NCBI GenBank assembly: GCA_003427395.1
Contig: BFEA01000025.1
Location: 5,158,213 to 5,191,034 of the forward strand
Length of the DNA: 32,822 nucleotides
Source of the DNA: Chara braunii
Lineage: Eukaryota > Streptophyta > Charophyceae > Charales > Characeae
Direction: 5' to 3'
Numbering within the stretch: position 1 is the stretch's first letter; every line of letters starts with the position of its first letter. Of the stretch, positions 8,752 to 18,421 are shown piece by piece. The translations under genes and the position numbers were made by a program. Below the pieces are notes generated by a model that worked only from the letters and a program-made list of their open reading frames with translations, was not told the DNA's origin and did no database searches.

Positions 8752-10187
8752 ATGGCGTCGAATGTTAATTCCAATGTGCCTTTTGTAGGTAACTACTACA
8801 ATTGTGGTCAGCTTGGCCACATCTCTTGGTATTGTCCCTTTCCTGATCGGAGACTCAATGGTGGTCAACAGTCTAGCACTGCGATTGTCCCAGGTCAACC
8901 CTTATTAACCTATCCTTCTACATCTAATGTCAGTACATATACTCCGTATTACTCGGGTCAGTATAATGGTGGAGGAGGGGGAAGTGGGTTGGGGAGACGT
9001 GTTAGTACGTTGGACGAAATCGTTGGACGGATCAACAGCAAACATGAAGCAGATGCGGCGAGAAAGAAAGCCAAGCAGGAAGAAAACGATAGAAGGAAAC
9101 GGGAACTGGAAGAAGAAGAACGGCTTCAATGGGAAAAAAAGGATCGGGAGGAGTTTCAATTATCCATACGCCAATAATTGTCAACGAAACTGGATGTCGT
9201 CCGTGAGGTGGTCAATGAGAAAAAAAACAGTGATGCTGAGGAGATTGCTAAGCTGAGTTGTGCCGAAGAAGGAACCGGCTATGGAAAAGAAGAACGCAGA
9301 GAGTGATGAAGTGCGAAAGCTGAAGGCTCGGGCCGATGAGTTGCAAAGGTCTCGAGGTATTGTCAGTACGTCGGCAACTGTCACACAGAACGTTGACGAT
9401 GCCGAGGAGATAACTCGGTTACGGAAGGAACAGATTGATGCGAAAATGACTATTGATAAACGACTCACAACGTTGGAAAAATGTCATTTTCGCTCTTTAG
9501 GAACAGTGTGAGGTTGTCGAACCAAACGCGGAAGCTTGGAAGAATGAAGCATTGCGTCCTGACAACAAGTGTGGTCCGATGACGATTGGTCAGACTCCAG
9601 TGACAGAAGTGAGGGTTCGACCTCGGGTTACTCCGATGGCATCACAATGTGCGACGGGACATGTCAATCCTTAGATCAAGGCTATAGCGGAACGTCATCA
9701 ACAAGAGGTGAAATTGTTGAAAGAGATACATTTACGTGAGGTCAACGCAGTAAAATAATATGAAGAAGAAGTCGAGAGATTAAAATAATCATTGGCGAAG
9801 CTTGAAACAGAAAGAAAGCGTGGAGGAACGAATTTGAAATCGAAGTTGGATGAGGTAGCAGGCTTGTCTACGAGGAAGGAGAAGGGGAAGTTGACGGTAA
9901 CTTCAATTTTCCTCGTTAGTCAACACGAAGCAACATTGAGGGATGAACGAAAGAAGCTTCAGAATCTCAAGAAGGACGATGTGATTGCAATTTGCGAAAA
10001 GGATGGGGTGGCCTATACGAAGCTCGAGCATACTAAGGAATTGATTGCACAGGCCCGTGCCAACAAGGCGATTGAAAAAGAGGAGTCGAGCAAAGAAATT
10101 GGGAAGACCGATTCAGTGGTTAAAGTGACCAATGATGGGGATGGCGACAACAACAAAGGTGAGGGGCGTGACTCTGCTTCGTCTTAG
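8752..10187 (+). pseudogene. Gag-like zinc-knuckle / coiled-coil gene, broken
   Basis: Starting at ATG 8752, residues 15-28 match a retroviral-type CCHC knuckle (C-x2-C-x4-H-x4-C) except that the first cysteine is Tyr15 (TAC). Cys18, His23 and Cys28 are in place. A Ser/Thr/Tyr/Gly-rich linker to about residue 80 leads into a long Lys/Glu/Arg coiled coil. The frame is closed by TAA at 9175-9177, reopens in the same frame, shifts near 9255-9265, shifts again near 9500, meets further TAG and TAA codons near 9673-9790, and ends at TAG 10185-10187 after an acidic, Ser-rich tail. Coding character persists throughout: charged heptads and no low-complexity DNA. No protease, RT, RNase H or integrase follows. 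The knuckle lies at the extreme N-terminus, the reverse of most Gag proteins. Likely a retrotransposon gag relic; a domesticated host gene is less likely given the breaks. Confidence 0.6.
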
Positions 10188-10498
10188 GGTCATGCCCTGA
10201 CACGACTAACGTATTGTTGAATATTGTACTGTGTGGGCTGATTCTTCTCGGTGAGATTCCTTGGTGCGGTAAGTTGATTGAATGTTTTTTTGTTTGTGTT
10301 TCCTCCTCGCGTGGTCAAGGTATTAACGAATGTAGTGGTCTCATTGTGTATGCATTGGTTTCACCTTAGTTACGTCATATTTATGCTGGAAGCATAAGTC
10401 ATGATCTTCATTGTAGATGGAGGGAGCATGTTTACAGGATATGTCAGCAGAAGGTTGTGGATGGAGGTAGGAGGAACAAAAAGTTTTATCAGTGGTTG
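10188..10498. other. Short AT-rich spacer
   Basis: No gene or repeat identified between the gag-like relic and the start of inverted repeat copy A. I found no duplicate of this sequence upstream of the gag-like gene that would mark LTRs. Confidence 0.5.
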
Positions 10499-10689
10499 CG
10501 GTGTCGAGCGCATCGGTCCCACGCCGCGCATGGCGGGACCCTCCCAGCCACGTCACGCAAGAGGTGGTCTAATCCTCGTCACGATACACATGGCGCTTCC
10601 TTAAGCCGCTCCGCCCGAGTGCGCCAACCATACCTCTCGCGAACCCCTACGACAGGATCGGGCCAACGCGAGGCACGACTTACCTTCAC

Positions 10690-10746
10690 CTGCGGGAGCT
10701 ATCACCTCCCTTCGGTGGGCTTATCCCCACTGAGCTACCAGTCCAC
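10690..10746 (-). other. tRNA-like 5' half within copy A
   Basis: On the minus strand TAGCTCAGTGG matches the Pol III A-box consensus TRGYNNARNNG perfectly. The following bases can form a D-arm (GCT...AGC) and an anticodon-like arm, CCACC-GAAGGGA-GGTGA, with four of five pairs and a 7-base loop. A GGGAG/CTCCC hairpin follows. No proper T-arm is seen; the nearest GGGGTTCGCGAG, about 100 bases on, is a weak B box. It is a tRNA-derived segment, not a functional tRNA gene. The same arms persist in copy B at 24986-25047. Confidence 0.5.
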
Positions 10747-10799
10747 AGTATGAAAGCTAATCAATTGCAGTCACAAAGGTGGACCAGCCGAGGGCGTTT

Positions 10800-12119
10800 C
10801 TCGTTCGCTGTAGCATAAGGGTTACGCGCGGTCTTACTCCTCTATCGAACTCGCACGAGATTCAACGCACTGAGGGCTGAAGTCCCAAGCATGATTCGCC
10901 ATCGGTCGACTAGGATGCACCCCACATACTACGCGTACACTACATCACCCACACTTATAGAACGACACAAAACAAACAATACAACAACATTCCTAGTCCC
11001 TTTTGTATCCAACCCATAACTTTCCGACGCGGAAAATCGGATACGCAACGCACGCGAAACTTAATAGAAAACCACGCGGGCGCAAAGTCTTCCCATATCG
11101 ACTAGCAATGCATGAATACGCATGCAGTCGCAGTGATTGTGTACTATGTAGTGCCCATAATCAACCAGTCCCTTCGTGAATCCGAATGTCGCTTATGACA
11201 CTCAAGTGTCAGTCTTGAAGTATCGTGAGGGTCGACCAGTCGTTCGGCCCCCGTGACACCTTCGACCCTTAGGCTGAGTGTCCTGGTGGGCAAGGCAGAT
11301 AGGCTTTGCGTGGGGGGTGATCCCTTCCACGCAGAGTCTTGGACCTGAGATGTCCTGGACAAGGACCTCGAATCCAGGCCCAGGACCAACGTCCGACTAC
11401 TGAGAAACTTTTAAGAAACAAAATGGTAAAAGAAGGGATTATCCTTTCCTTTCTCAATCTCAACCCCAATATGTGACGATCACTTCTCACAATCACAGTG
11501 AGACTCCTCTCAGCCATATATATGTATGTGATCGCAGGCAGTCAATTCCAAAATTCGAATCACAAAACATACATGCAATCACATCAAAGAATCAAGCAAA
11601 CGTCCACACACTACACGGGGTCAACTTCAACCATTCTCTATATTCAGACCCCTTGCTTTAGTCATGCAAACCCCAACCTTTGTGCAACCTTCCAAAATAA
11701 ATATTCAATAGCTTTGTTAAATGACCATTAAATAAAAATCCGGGCGAAAAACTTAATAAAACAATAAAAATCATCAGGGTTAAAACCTTTTAGGTTGGTT
11801 AATAAGAATGAACTGGAGTTGAGTCGTAGACCGATGAATCGGCAACCGAATTGTTATTAGTGATAACAGAAGATGATCCTATAAGGATCATATGCTGAAA
11901 CTAGCCTAAAACCTGTAACACAAGACAGACCAATCCCCAAGCTAAATCTATAAGTCCATGGAGAGTAATATTCATATCACGATCTCACTCAAAATCGTCA
12001 CAGTTAACCAAGCCATAGTCTATATCTAAATAAGTACCCAAAGAAAGGTAAATCCTGGTAAAATTTCCTCTATATAGAGTGGATCGGCAGAATCGCCACC
12101 TGTCAAAATAAAATATATC
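10800..12119. other. Copy A, middle part: no gene
   Basis: GC-rich, structured sequence to about 11400 (shared with 24170-24950) followed by AT-rich DNA (shared with 23400-24100). Short open frames are not conserved between the two copies, which argues against coding function. Confidence 0.55.
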
Positions 12120-12680
12120 TCCTTTAAACTAAAAAAAATCTCAGCAGCGCTTCCCGTAGGAAAAATATTTTTTCATAATTTATACTACCTCAAATATGAA
12201 AAACTTTCAACTCTAGAAAATCAAATTTTGTTGAACTCCCCGAATCAGCATAAATTTTGGCAGCACTCCCTTTTGAATAGGAAACTTTCTACATTTTTAC
12301 TAAGTCAGATATGAACTCAAACATAAGACTTGAGTTCTATTAGACAAAATTTATTAATTCCTTAGATTTTTAAAAATTTCGGCAGCGCTTTCCGTAGGGA
12401 AATTAACTTTTCAAAATTTATATAAAGCTAATTCCAAAATCTAAAAATAACTTCCCAAAGTCCAATTTTTGTCTAACTCTCTGAATTAGCAAAAATTTGG
12501 GCAGCATTCCTTTTAGAAAAAAAAAAACTTCCCAGATTTTGATTAAGCCATATATAAAATTTAGACAAGCCGAACTTTGAAAAAGTTAAGATTTGATTAA
12601 CTCTCTGGTTTCGTAGAAATTTCGGTAGCGCTTCCCGTAGAGAAACTGACTTGCCAAAATTTATACAAGACCAAGTATAA
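12120..12680. repeat. About 120-bp tandem array with alternating unit types
   Basis: Five units are marked by a core at about 12141, 12257, 12378, 12497 and 12621. Type 1 reads GGCAGCGCTTCCCGTAGGGA; type 2 reads GGCAGCATTCCTTTTAGAAA. They alternate 1-2-1-2-1, so the true higher-order period is about 240 bp. Each core is preceded by an A/T-rich AAATTT and followed by a diverged spacer. The array is also present, in the same order of position, in copy B. Confidence 0.8.
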
Positions 12681-12954
12681 TAAAGGATCCAAAAAAATAC
12701 AGAAATTGACCTAAGTAAAATAAACTTAGCTAAAAAAATCCGAAAATTGAAACTAACTACTATAGCTCTAGCACGTGGCAAACATCTAAAACAACTACCT
12801 ATCAAACTGAAACTCATACTAAGTAGTGATCTCACTTAGCCACATGCAGGCCAAACCACAAAGGTAAGTACTCTCACCAACCCAATGTCAACTTGATCAA
12901 TAATAGTTCGTAATCTTTCAATGATTTATCTCTTATACCCAACTCACATAAGAC

Positions 12955-13690
12955 GTAAAGTTAGACCACCCAATCTTATGAGAACCTGTCTAGCTCAGGC
13001 ATAAAGTATACACAAACACAGGGCACTACAACTTTTTTCTTCTTTAGGCATACGACTAGGCTATCCATCTTAGTCGCCCTGAACTGTTTAAGTATCCAAG
13101 TTATATATAATTGTCTGCACTTAATCTTTTAAGGTAACGTATGACTGAATCGATCATATTAGATCAAGGTTCAACTTGTCCCTTCTTACCTCAAGTTTAT
13201 TCTTAATTTATACTCTCTTCAATTAACGATAAGCTATAGTCAGACCATCCAATCTTATGGAAAAATGTATGACTAGCTTGTTCATAGTTAAAATAGTATA
13301 GAAACATAAACAAGTTTACCCCTTTGGTTCCAGCATGTGTGTGGCTCCAGACTAGACTACCCAATCTTATAGGAACCTATCCAGTCCTTTGCTTGAATTC
13401 CCCCTCATAATAAAACAAGAGAGAGTCAAGGACATCCAATCTTATGGAACATGCCCAACTCTCTTTCAGAAACTAATAAAACATTAAAAAAAAAAAAAAA
13501 GGCAACCAAGCTATCCAATCTTATAGAAAAATGCTTGGTCCCTGAAAGTCAAACATAGGCAGCCCTCACAAGTCAAAGCAACCAGACCACCCAATCTTAT
13601 GGGAACCTGACTGATCCGTCAGATAATCGAAAATAAACATAGCACTAGGCCCTCCAATCTTATGGAGACTCTCCCAGCCTTTGGTTGACC
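12955..13690. repeat. Array of hairpins: constant core, variable stems
   Basis: The core CCAATCTTATGG or a close variant begins at about 12970, 13249, 13361, 13436, 13515, 13591 and 13654, with a shortened copy near 13060. Each copy is enclosed by a self-complementary pair whose sequence differs: GTTAGAC/GTCTAGC, GACTA/TAGTC, TAGTCA/TGACTA, GACT/AGTC, AGAGAGT/ACTCTCT, ACCAAGC/GCTTGGT, ACCAG/CTGAT (one mismatch) and AGGC/GCCT. Loops are 21-31 bases (12 in the shortened copy). Related hairpins occur in copy B at 21801-22032. No coding potential. I do not recognise this repeat family. Confidence 0.75.
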
Positions 13691-13700
13691 CAGTCAGACA

Positions 13701-14160
13701 TAAGCAATACAACCTTCCTCCCACCTTTCCCCCAGATGCAACCCCCTTTTCACAATATGCTTTCAGTAAAAAAACAAAACTGAAACTGAACTTGCACAAA
13801 TATTATATTTTATTAAGTCTGTTTTGTCTTGAAAGTCAAACATAAAGTCAAAGTAGGGATGCATGCAATATACTCAGTCAAACATAGCAAGAAATATAGA
13901 TAAGGGTGATAACTGGGTTTATAGAGGGAAAACAATAGTTACCTTTCAGTTCCCTGCCTCCAAAAATCCTCCTGAGTTTTGACAGAGCTTCCGCAATCGG
14001 TGGGTGGACACCCCACAGAGTCTTGATATGGTCCTACGGGTTGTAATCCCGCCTGTCGCCTTCCTCTCGTAACTATGATTAAACTTAGATTAAGAAAAAT
14101 AGAATGAGAGGTTTCAAATGCTCGAGATACAAGAGAGGGATTAACTCTACTCTCAGGAGA
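13701..14160. other. Possible leader of the copy A element
   Basis: No gene. On the minus strand this would be the stretch between the primer-binding-like word and the hairpin array. It contains an AAAG|GTAACT donor-like site near 13944 (minus strand) and unremarkable AT-rich DNA. I found no equivalent beside copy B. Confidence 0.35.
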
Positions 14161-14174
14161 GGGTCTCGATACCA
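14161..14174 (-). promoter_or_regulatory. Primer-binding-site-like word
   Basis: The minus strand reads TGGTATCGAGACCC. LTR retrotransposons primed by initiator tRNA-Met use TGGTATCAGAGC; the first seven bases match and the rest match after a one-base shift. Its strand agrees with the inferred orientation of copy A. No LTR was recognised next to it, so the call is weak. Confidence 0.3.
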
Positions 14175-15695
14175 TCACTCGCATAAGGGTCCCGCAATGA
14201 TGGTAAAAAATGCACAACAACTCTATCAAACCAATGTCAATCTTCAACAGTCAACTCCTTGACGACTGCCTCAATCTCAGCAACAATCCACCTCTCTCAA
14301 AATTTCAGATTATCATGCAAAAGTTTGAGGTATGTCCTGCCACGGCCATAACTCAAGTCATGGGGCTAATGGCACAAAATACAGCCTCTCCCTCCTTCGT
14401 AGTAAATCCACTGTGTGGTGAGGCTAGCTACGTAAGTGTAGTATGTCAACCGAGGGGCAAACTTGTACTCCACACCTACCCTTCGGCTGCTCCGGCTAGT
14501 GGGATGGGTGACCCATAGTCTGGCAGATAGGATCTGCAACCTCCCAGCTCACTCTTCACTTCTTTGATTTGGCGAGATGGGCACGGCCTCGGCCAGCTAA
14601 GCATACAGCCAGTAGTTCCCTTCCTTGTTGCTTAAAACGGTGAATGGGTCAGCGTAGCGGCCCACAAACAACAGTTTTTTTTCCGGCCAGATCGATAGAA
14701 CCCCTTTTCCTGTGGTCCACTTGTTGCTGCCGTCTTTGCCCAAACAGTTGTGTGTTTGACAGATAGGCGAGCTCACTTTCTCACTCTATCGACTGCAAAC
14801 AACCAAACTTTTGTTCAGACGGCCGCAAACAGTCTGTCCCCCATGAATACCAAGTTACAAATAAACCTTTTGCAACAACCGAAGAGATACATCCTCGAGC
14901 CAACTCATAGTGAACCTCCGCCGACTTACAGCCAGGTGCATCTTATAGGATGTGGTACGCACTTTGGCCAACAGGTAAGGTCTCCAACCTCACGGCCCCT
15001 CACTCGCTGCCTCACCCGACAGGGCATACTCTATCCGAGTGGATCTTCCGCCAGAACATGGGGATGTTCACTGTCGACTCGATATTGCGTACGGCTTCAG
15101 TTGGTCAGGTAAGCCTGACCTTCCATCCTCACCTCTCATAGCTCTCTCTCATTCGCTTTCCCCCTCTCTCTCTGTGTGACATTCAAGCCCGCCCGTCTGC
15201 TCATTGCCTGCCCGGTATTGCCTTGGTCGAACCTTTCGGTAGAATATGGCCAGGTGCATCCTTCCTGAATGAATCTGACCATCCACAAAGCGGAGGGCGG
15301 TATAAGGACAACAAGACAGTTAGCTACGAGCGGGAAGAAAAACTCACGATGGCATACTAAAAGAGAAAATCGCCCCGCCCCATCACGTATTACTCAAACA
15401 AAAATGAATCTTCCCCTACACCGTGGGAAAATACATTTACAAATCCACAAAAATACCTTGAAGGGTTTCCTTCCCAACGCAACGCTCGCTGTACGTAGCA
15501 AAAACAAAACCGCCCATTAGTTTTAATATCCGAGCTCGACATCCCTTTCGGCGCTACGTCAACATCCCGAGACGAGCCTTCACTCGCTTGCTTCCATCCA
15601 GGAACGAGCAAGCTATTCGATCTTCATCCTCTCCATCCCCGCTTCTTCCCGACACTTACCGTGCAGCTCCACCTCCATAGCCACTGAACTAACAA
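14175..15695. other. Long stretch without a supported gene
   Basis: Mixed composition. Short frames (for example 14210-14518 and 14750-15112) have no domain-like content. GGATGGGTGACC at about 14502-14513 matches an internal block of plant 5S rRNA, but the flanks do not. GCCAGGTGCATC occurs at 14933 and 15250 and suggests a dispersed repeat. Confidence 0.45.
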
Positions 15696-15770
15696 TATAT
15701 TGTGACAACTGACCTTACCAATCGACTCGCCATAACTGAGAGCCTCGGATTCGAGTCCTCCCATGCCCAA
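15696..15770 (+). mobile_element. tRNA-like SINE head, 5'-damaged
   Basis: CGGATTCGAGTCC is a good T-arm/B-box (GGTTCRANNCC with one change). It is preceded by CGCCATAACTGAGAG, which resembles a CAT-anticodon arm, and followed by CATGCCCA, which looks like an acceptor 3' strand. The D-arm region (ACTGACCTTACCAATCGAC) lacks a proper A box. A tRNA-derived SINE fragment is the likeliest explanation; a working tRNA gene is unlikely. Confidence 0.4.
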
Positions 15771-16240
15771 ATCTAACGAAGAATGAGTGAGACCCGAGCG
15801 TTCTACCTCTCCCTCCCTTCTTCTTCGCCTTAACTTAGCGCACAACCTTTTCTTTCTATCTCCGTCCCTACAAATTCCTTACTAAAAACTAATTTCAGAT
15901 TTGGCCTCACCCTCCTCGAATACCCCGGCCTCAACTCTTACCTCGTTTGATTCCATCAAGAACTCCGCCTTGAGCTGCGCATTGTCTCAAGCACCACAGA
16001 GAGGAACTCGACCGGTATAGACAGCAGCGTAAAGGCTACGGAGGGCGCAGTCCGCCCGGGAACTTGAACATATAACAACTCAATTGCGGGTCCTATCAGC
16101 CCAAGAAAAAGGAAGGATGACACTCCTGCGCACTACCTATACTCGGCGGTCGTGGCTATCCCAACGCAAGCGACGAGTAGGAGGGCGCAGGCCTACTGCG
16201 GGACCTGCTACATAAGCCCAAACGGGCCAGGTTCCGGAGC
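15771..16240. other. No gene seen
   Basis: Mixed DNA, pyrimidine-rich to about 15900. This may include the body of the SINE starting at 15696, but I could not find its 3' end or flanking duplications. Confidence 0.4.
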
Positions 16241-16650
16241 AGATCTTGGTGATAGTAGGCAAATACCCACACGAGAACCTTGAAGACCGACGCGGGGAAG
16301 GGACCCACGTAAACAGCCTTGCCCCCCGCCCTGGTTCCCTCCTAGTCCTCTGTAACAGGATACGGTTCACTATCTTCCGGCTCCCAATGGGCATGCTCAC
16401 ACTCAGGCTGTGGCACCGAGTGCGCGGGCCTGCTTCGTGAACTAGGTGAAGCGGTCTCCTCGCCCTTCTCGGCAGTAGCAACTATTATTCAAGCGAGAAC
16501 TTTGAAGGTCGAAGTGGAGAAGGGTTCCATGTGATAATCCGTAGTCTGAGGTCTCCCACAGTACCTCTGGTCGCGCCCTACTTAGGCATAATTCCCCATT
16601 TTTCAGGCCCCAGCGGGCATCCTCACACTATATTCCCTCACAACAAATTG
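16241..16650 (+). repeat. Diverged tandem duplication, period about 220 bp
   Basis: Paired landmarks: GAGAACCTTGAAGACCGACG at 16273 and GAGAACTTTGAAGGTCGAAG near 16495; CTCCCAATGGGCATGCTCAC near 16381 and GGCCCCAGCGGGCATCCTCAC near 16605. Identity is about 70 percent. Open frames across it do not repeat in register. Confidence 0.6.
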
Positions 16651-17127
16651 TAGCTGGCGGACAGTGCACTCGCAGAGGGTTTCCACCATTCAGGTTTATT
16701 TCACCTTATGGGCTCGGTCCATAATTCCCGACGGGTGAGATAGAGAAGCTTTGCCAACATCTCGAGCACGCAGGAGTCCGAACGGGCCCGCCAACAAAAA
16801 GAGACGCATGCTCTCGGTCCTTGGCCGCCGTGTCGACCCTGAAGAGGTCAAAAATCTTATGCCACCCGACTAGCTCTACGGCCTGGTCAACGACTTCTAA
16901 GTCCGATGCTGCATTCGCTCAAGGAACGCCGAAGCATAAAAAAAAAATAATAACTTCAGTAAATAATAAAATATTTGGGAAATTTTAAACGTCGATAAAT
17001 GACAGGCGGAACTACAAAACCACCAGCACCGCCCCTTCCTTCTAATGACAAAACCAAGGGGGATGGCCCCGCCGGACCTTCAACCCCTCGGTTTCTTCAT
17101 ACCGCTCCAATACCCCTGCGCTGCCGC
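16651..17127. other. No gene seen
   Basis: Mixed GC-balanced DNA with an A/T-rich patch at about 16940-16990. No domain, RNA or repeat unit recognised. Confidence 0.45.
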
Positions 17128-17209
17128 CGACTGGCTTCGATCCCTGAATCCCTCAGTTGAAAGTCACATACCGTAACCAATAGTGCTAGACCCAGCCTGG
17201 GTCTAGCGC
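17128..17209 (-). mobile_element. tRNA-like SINE head preceded by a palindrome
   Basis: Minus strand: TAGCACTATTGG (17188-17177) is a near-consensus A box and GGATCGAAGCC (17143-17133) a near-consensus B box. Their outer span is 56 bases, normal for a tRNA gene. The sequence between could form an anticodon-type loop around TTTCAAC. Immediately 5' is an 11-bp perfect palindrome arm pair, GCTAGACCCAG/CTGGGTCTAGC, around one base. The T-stem pairs poorly, so this is a tRNA-derived SINE rather than a working tRNA. Confidence 0.45.
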
Positions 17210-17588
17210 TAACGGACACCTAAATAATCGAATATTGCGCGACTCGCGGGTCTACCAAAGCATTTTCAAAATTTTCATCGTTATCGATGTCGTTCTCCAT
17301 ACGTACGCACAAGTTAAAGGCAAACCCATCAATCAATCGAGACATAATCTTTTTAATCATAGTTTAATCAGAAATAAAAATTTGGCCCGCAATTACTCCG
17401 ACCTCACCATCATCAGTAAGCAGCGAGATCACAGATGCCTTAAACCTGCGCGCTCACACACTCTCTACTCTAGTCAACCATTCAGTCAAATGTAAACCAC
17501 AGACGCAGTCGCCTCGCGCGGTATACTCAAACTTCAAACCAAATTTATTTTCTGTCGCTTACAAAAACCAAGGCGGATGCCCTTGTAA
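17210..17588. other. No gene seen
   Basis: AT-rich DNA upstream of the GIY-YIG-like fragment. The frame of that fragment is closed by TAA at 17586-17588. Confidence 0.45.
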
Positions 17589-18364
17589 GGGTATTCGCAC
17601 CGACATCGGCGTTGTGGATTGTTTACTTATGCGATCATTCCGTTTTGTCGTTGTAACAAGGAGGACGTATTGGAGATTGAAAAATTCTTTATTTGTTTGT
17701 CGTGTCCTGCTCTGAATACTAGAGATAAGCCCATACATTCGAGGAGGTGTATACTTGGGCTCCGAGAAAGGATCCGGAGAAGGAAGGGATGTGGTGTTGA
17801 GACTGTTGATTCGTTAGGTTCCTCAGTTGGTGAGTATGGCTTTGCGTGTACGTTTAACGGTGAGAATGGTGAAAACTCCATGAGTCTTGTCCGGATTTTG
17901 AAGGGTTGTGTTGATAAGAAAGTTCGTTGCTTAACTATAAAGTATGCGGGTAGTAACAAATTGGTTGACGGATGGAAAGTCTTGAAGCGTTCGTTTGGAG
18001 TGAGTATGGTATATTCTATTTTTGGAGTGAGGGAGTTGCGTTATGTGGTGCACGAGAATGACTTAGGGGAGGTTTAACTTTGAGATTTGACCCTTTTATT
18101 CCATTTATGAGTCGATCTGTGACTTTGAAAGTTCCATTGGTTGGCTTCTTGAAGAACCCTGGTAGTAAAGTAGATCTGAGATCTTGGGATTTTGATGGCT
18201 TGATTGCTGCCTTCACCGTTGTTCGCACTTTCAGCGAGAAACGCTCACGTTGTCGATTACGTTGTCTGTTGTCCAACTGTATTCTTGCGAGATTTTACAT
18301 TCATGTTCTGAAAAGAATTGTAATTCGTCTTGTGACGTCTGATGCGCGTCGCTACATACACTAA
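17589..18364 (+). pseudogene. Mobile-element protein fragment with GIY-YIG-like end
   Basis: An open frame from 17589 to TAA at 18075-18077 continues in another frame from about 18080 to TAA at 18362-18364, so one frameshift splits it. Near the N-terminus, KEDVLEIEKFF...CPALNTRD resembles the C-terminal signature of GIY-YIG nucleases (an acidic LExxFI helix followed by P-x-LN). A basic segment (RERIRRRK) and a Val/Leu/Lys-rich globular region follow. The catalytic GIY...YIG strands would lie upstream of 17589 and are absent. Penelope-like retroelements combine GIY-YIG with a reverse transcriptase, and a permuted green-lineage group has the nuclease first, so a Penelope-like relic is my inference. 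No RT motif is visible before the sequence ends at the duplicated segment near 18422. Confidence 0.4.
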
Positions 18365-18421
18365 GGGAAGAAAGAGAGTTCTTTACGTAAAGAGAGAGAA
18401 ATCGTGATGGAATACCAACAA

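Larger units (their letters stand above)
10499..13700 (-). mobile_element. Large non-coding element, copy A (inverted)
   Basis: From about 10499 (GTGTCGAGCGCATC) this sequence is colinear with the reverse complement of 21800-25235. Strong matches include 10575-10800, 11100-11400, 11800-11900, 12100-12680 and 12730-12900. Indels are common and identity is roughly 75-85 percent by eye. The element encodes no protein I can recognise. In the orientation of copy B it carries, in order, a hairpin array (13690-12955), an array of about 120-bp units (12660-12120), a GC-rich region and a tRNA-like segment (10746-10690). A primer-binding-site-like word lies beyond the array at 14161-14174 on the same strand. 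A large non-autonomous retrotransposon derivative is the best guess. Confidence 0.7.

Noticed and set aside
12955-13690. CRISPR array
   Set aside because: Repeat spacing is irregular (63-279 bases), the repeats are degenerate, the context is eukaryotic, and the flanks are palindromic rather than spacer-like.
14490-14520. Possible 5S rRNA fragment (GGATGGGTGACC)
   Set aside because: Only 12 contiguous bases match an internal 5S block; upstream and downstream sequence does not.
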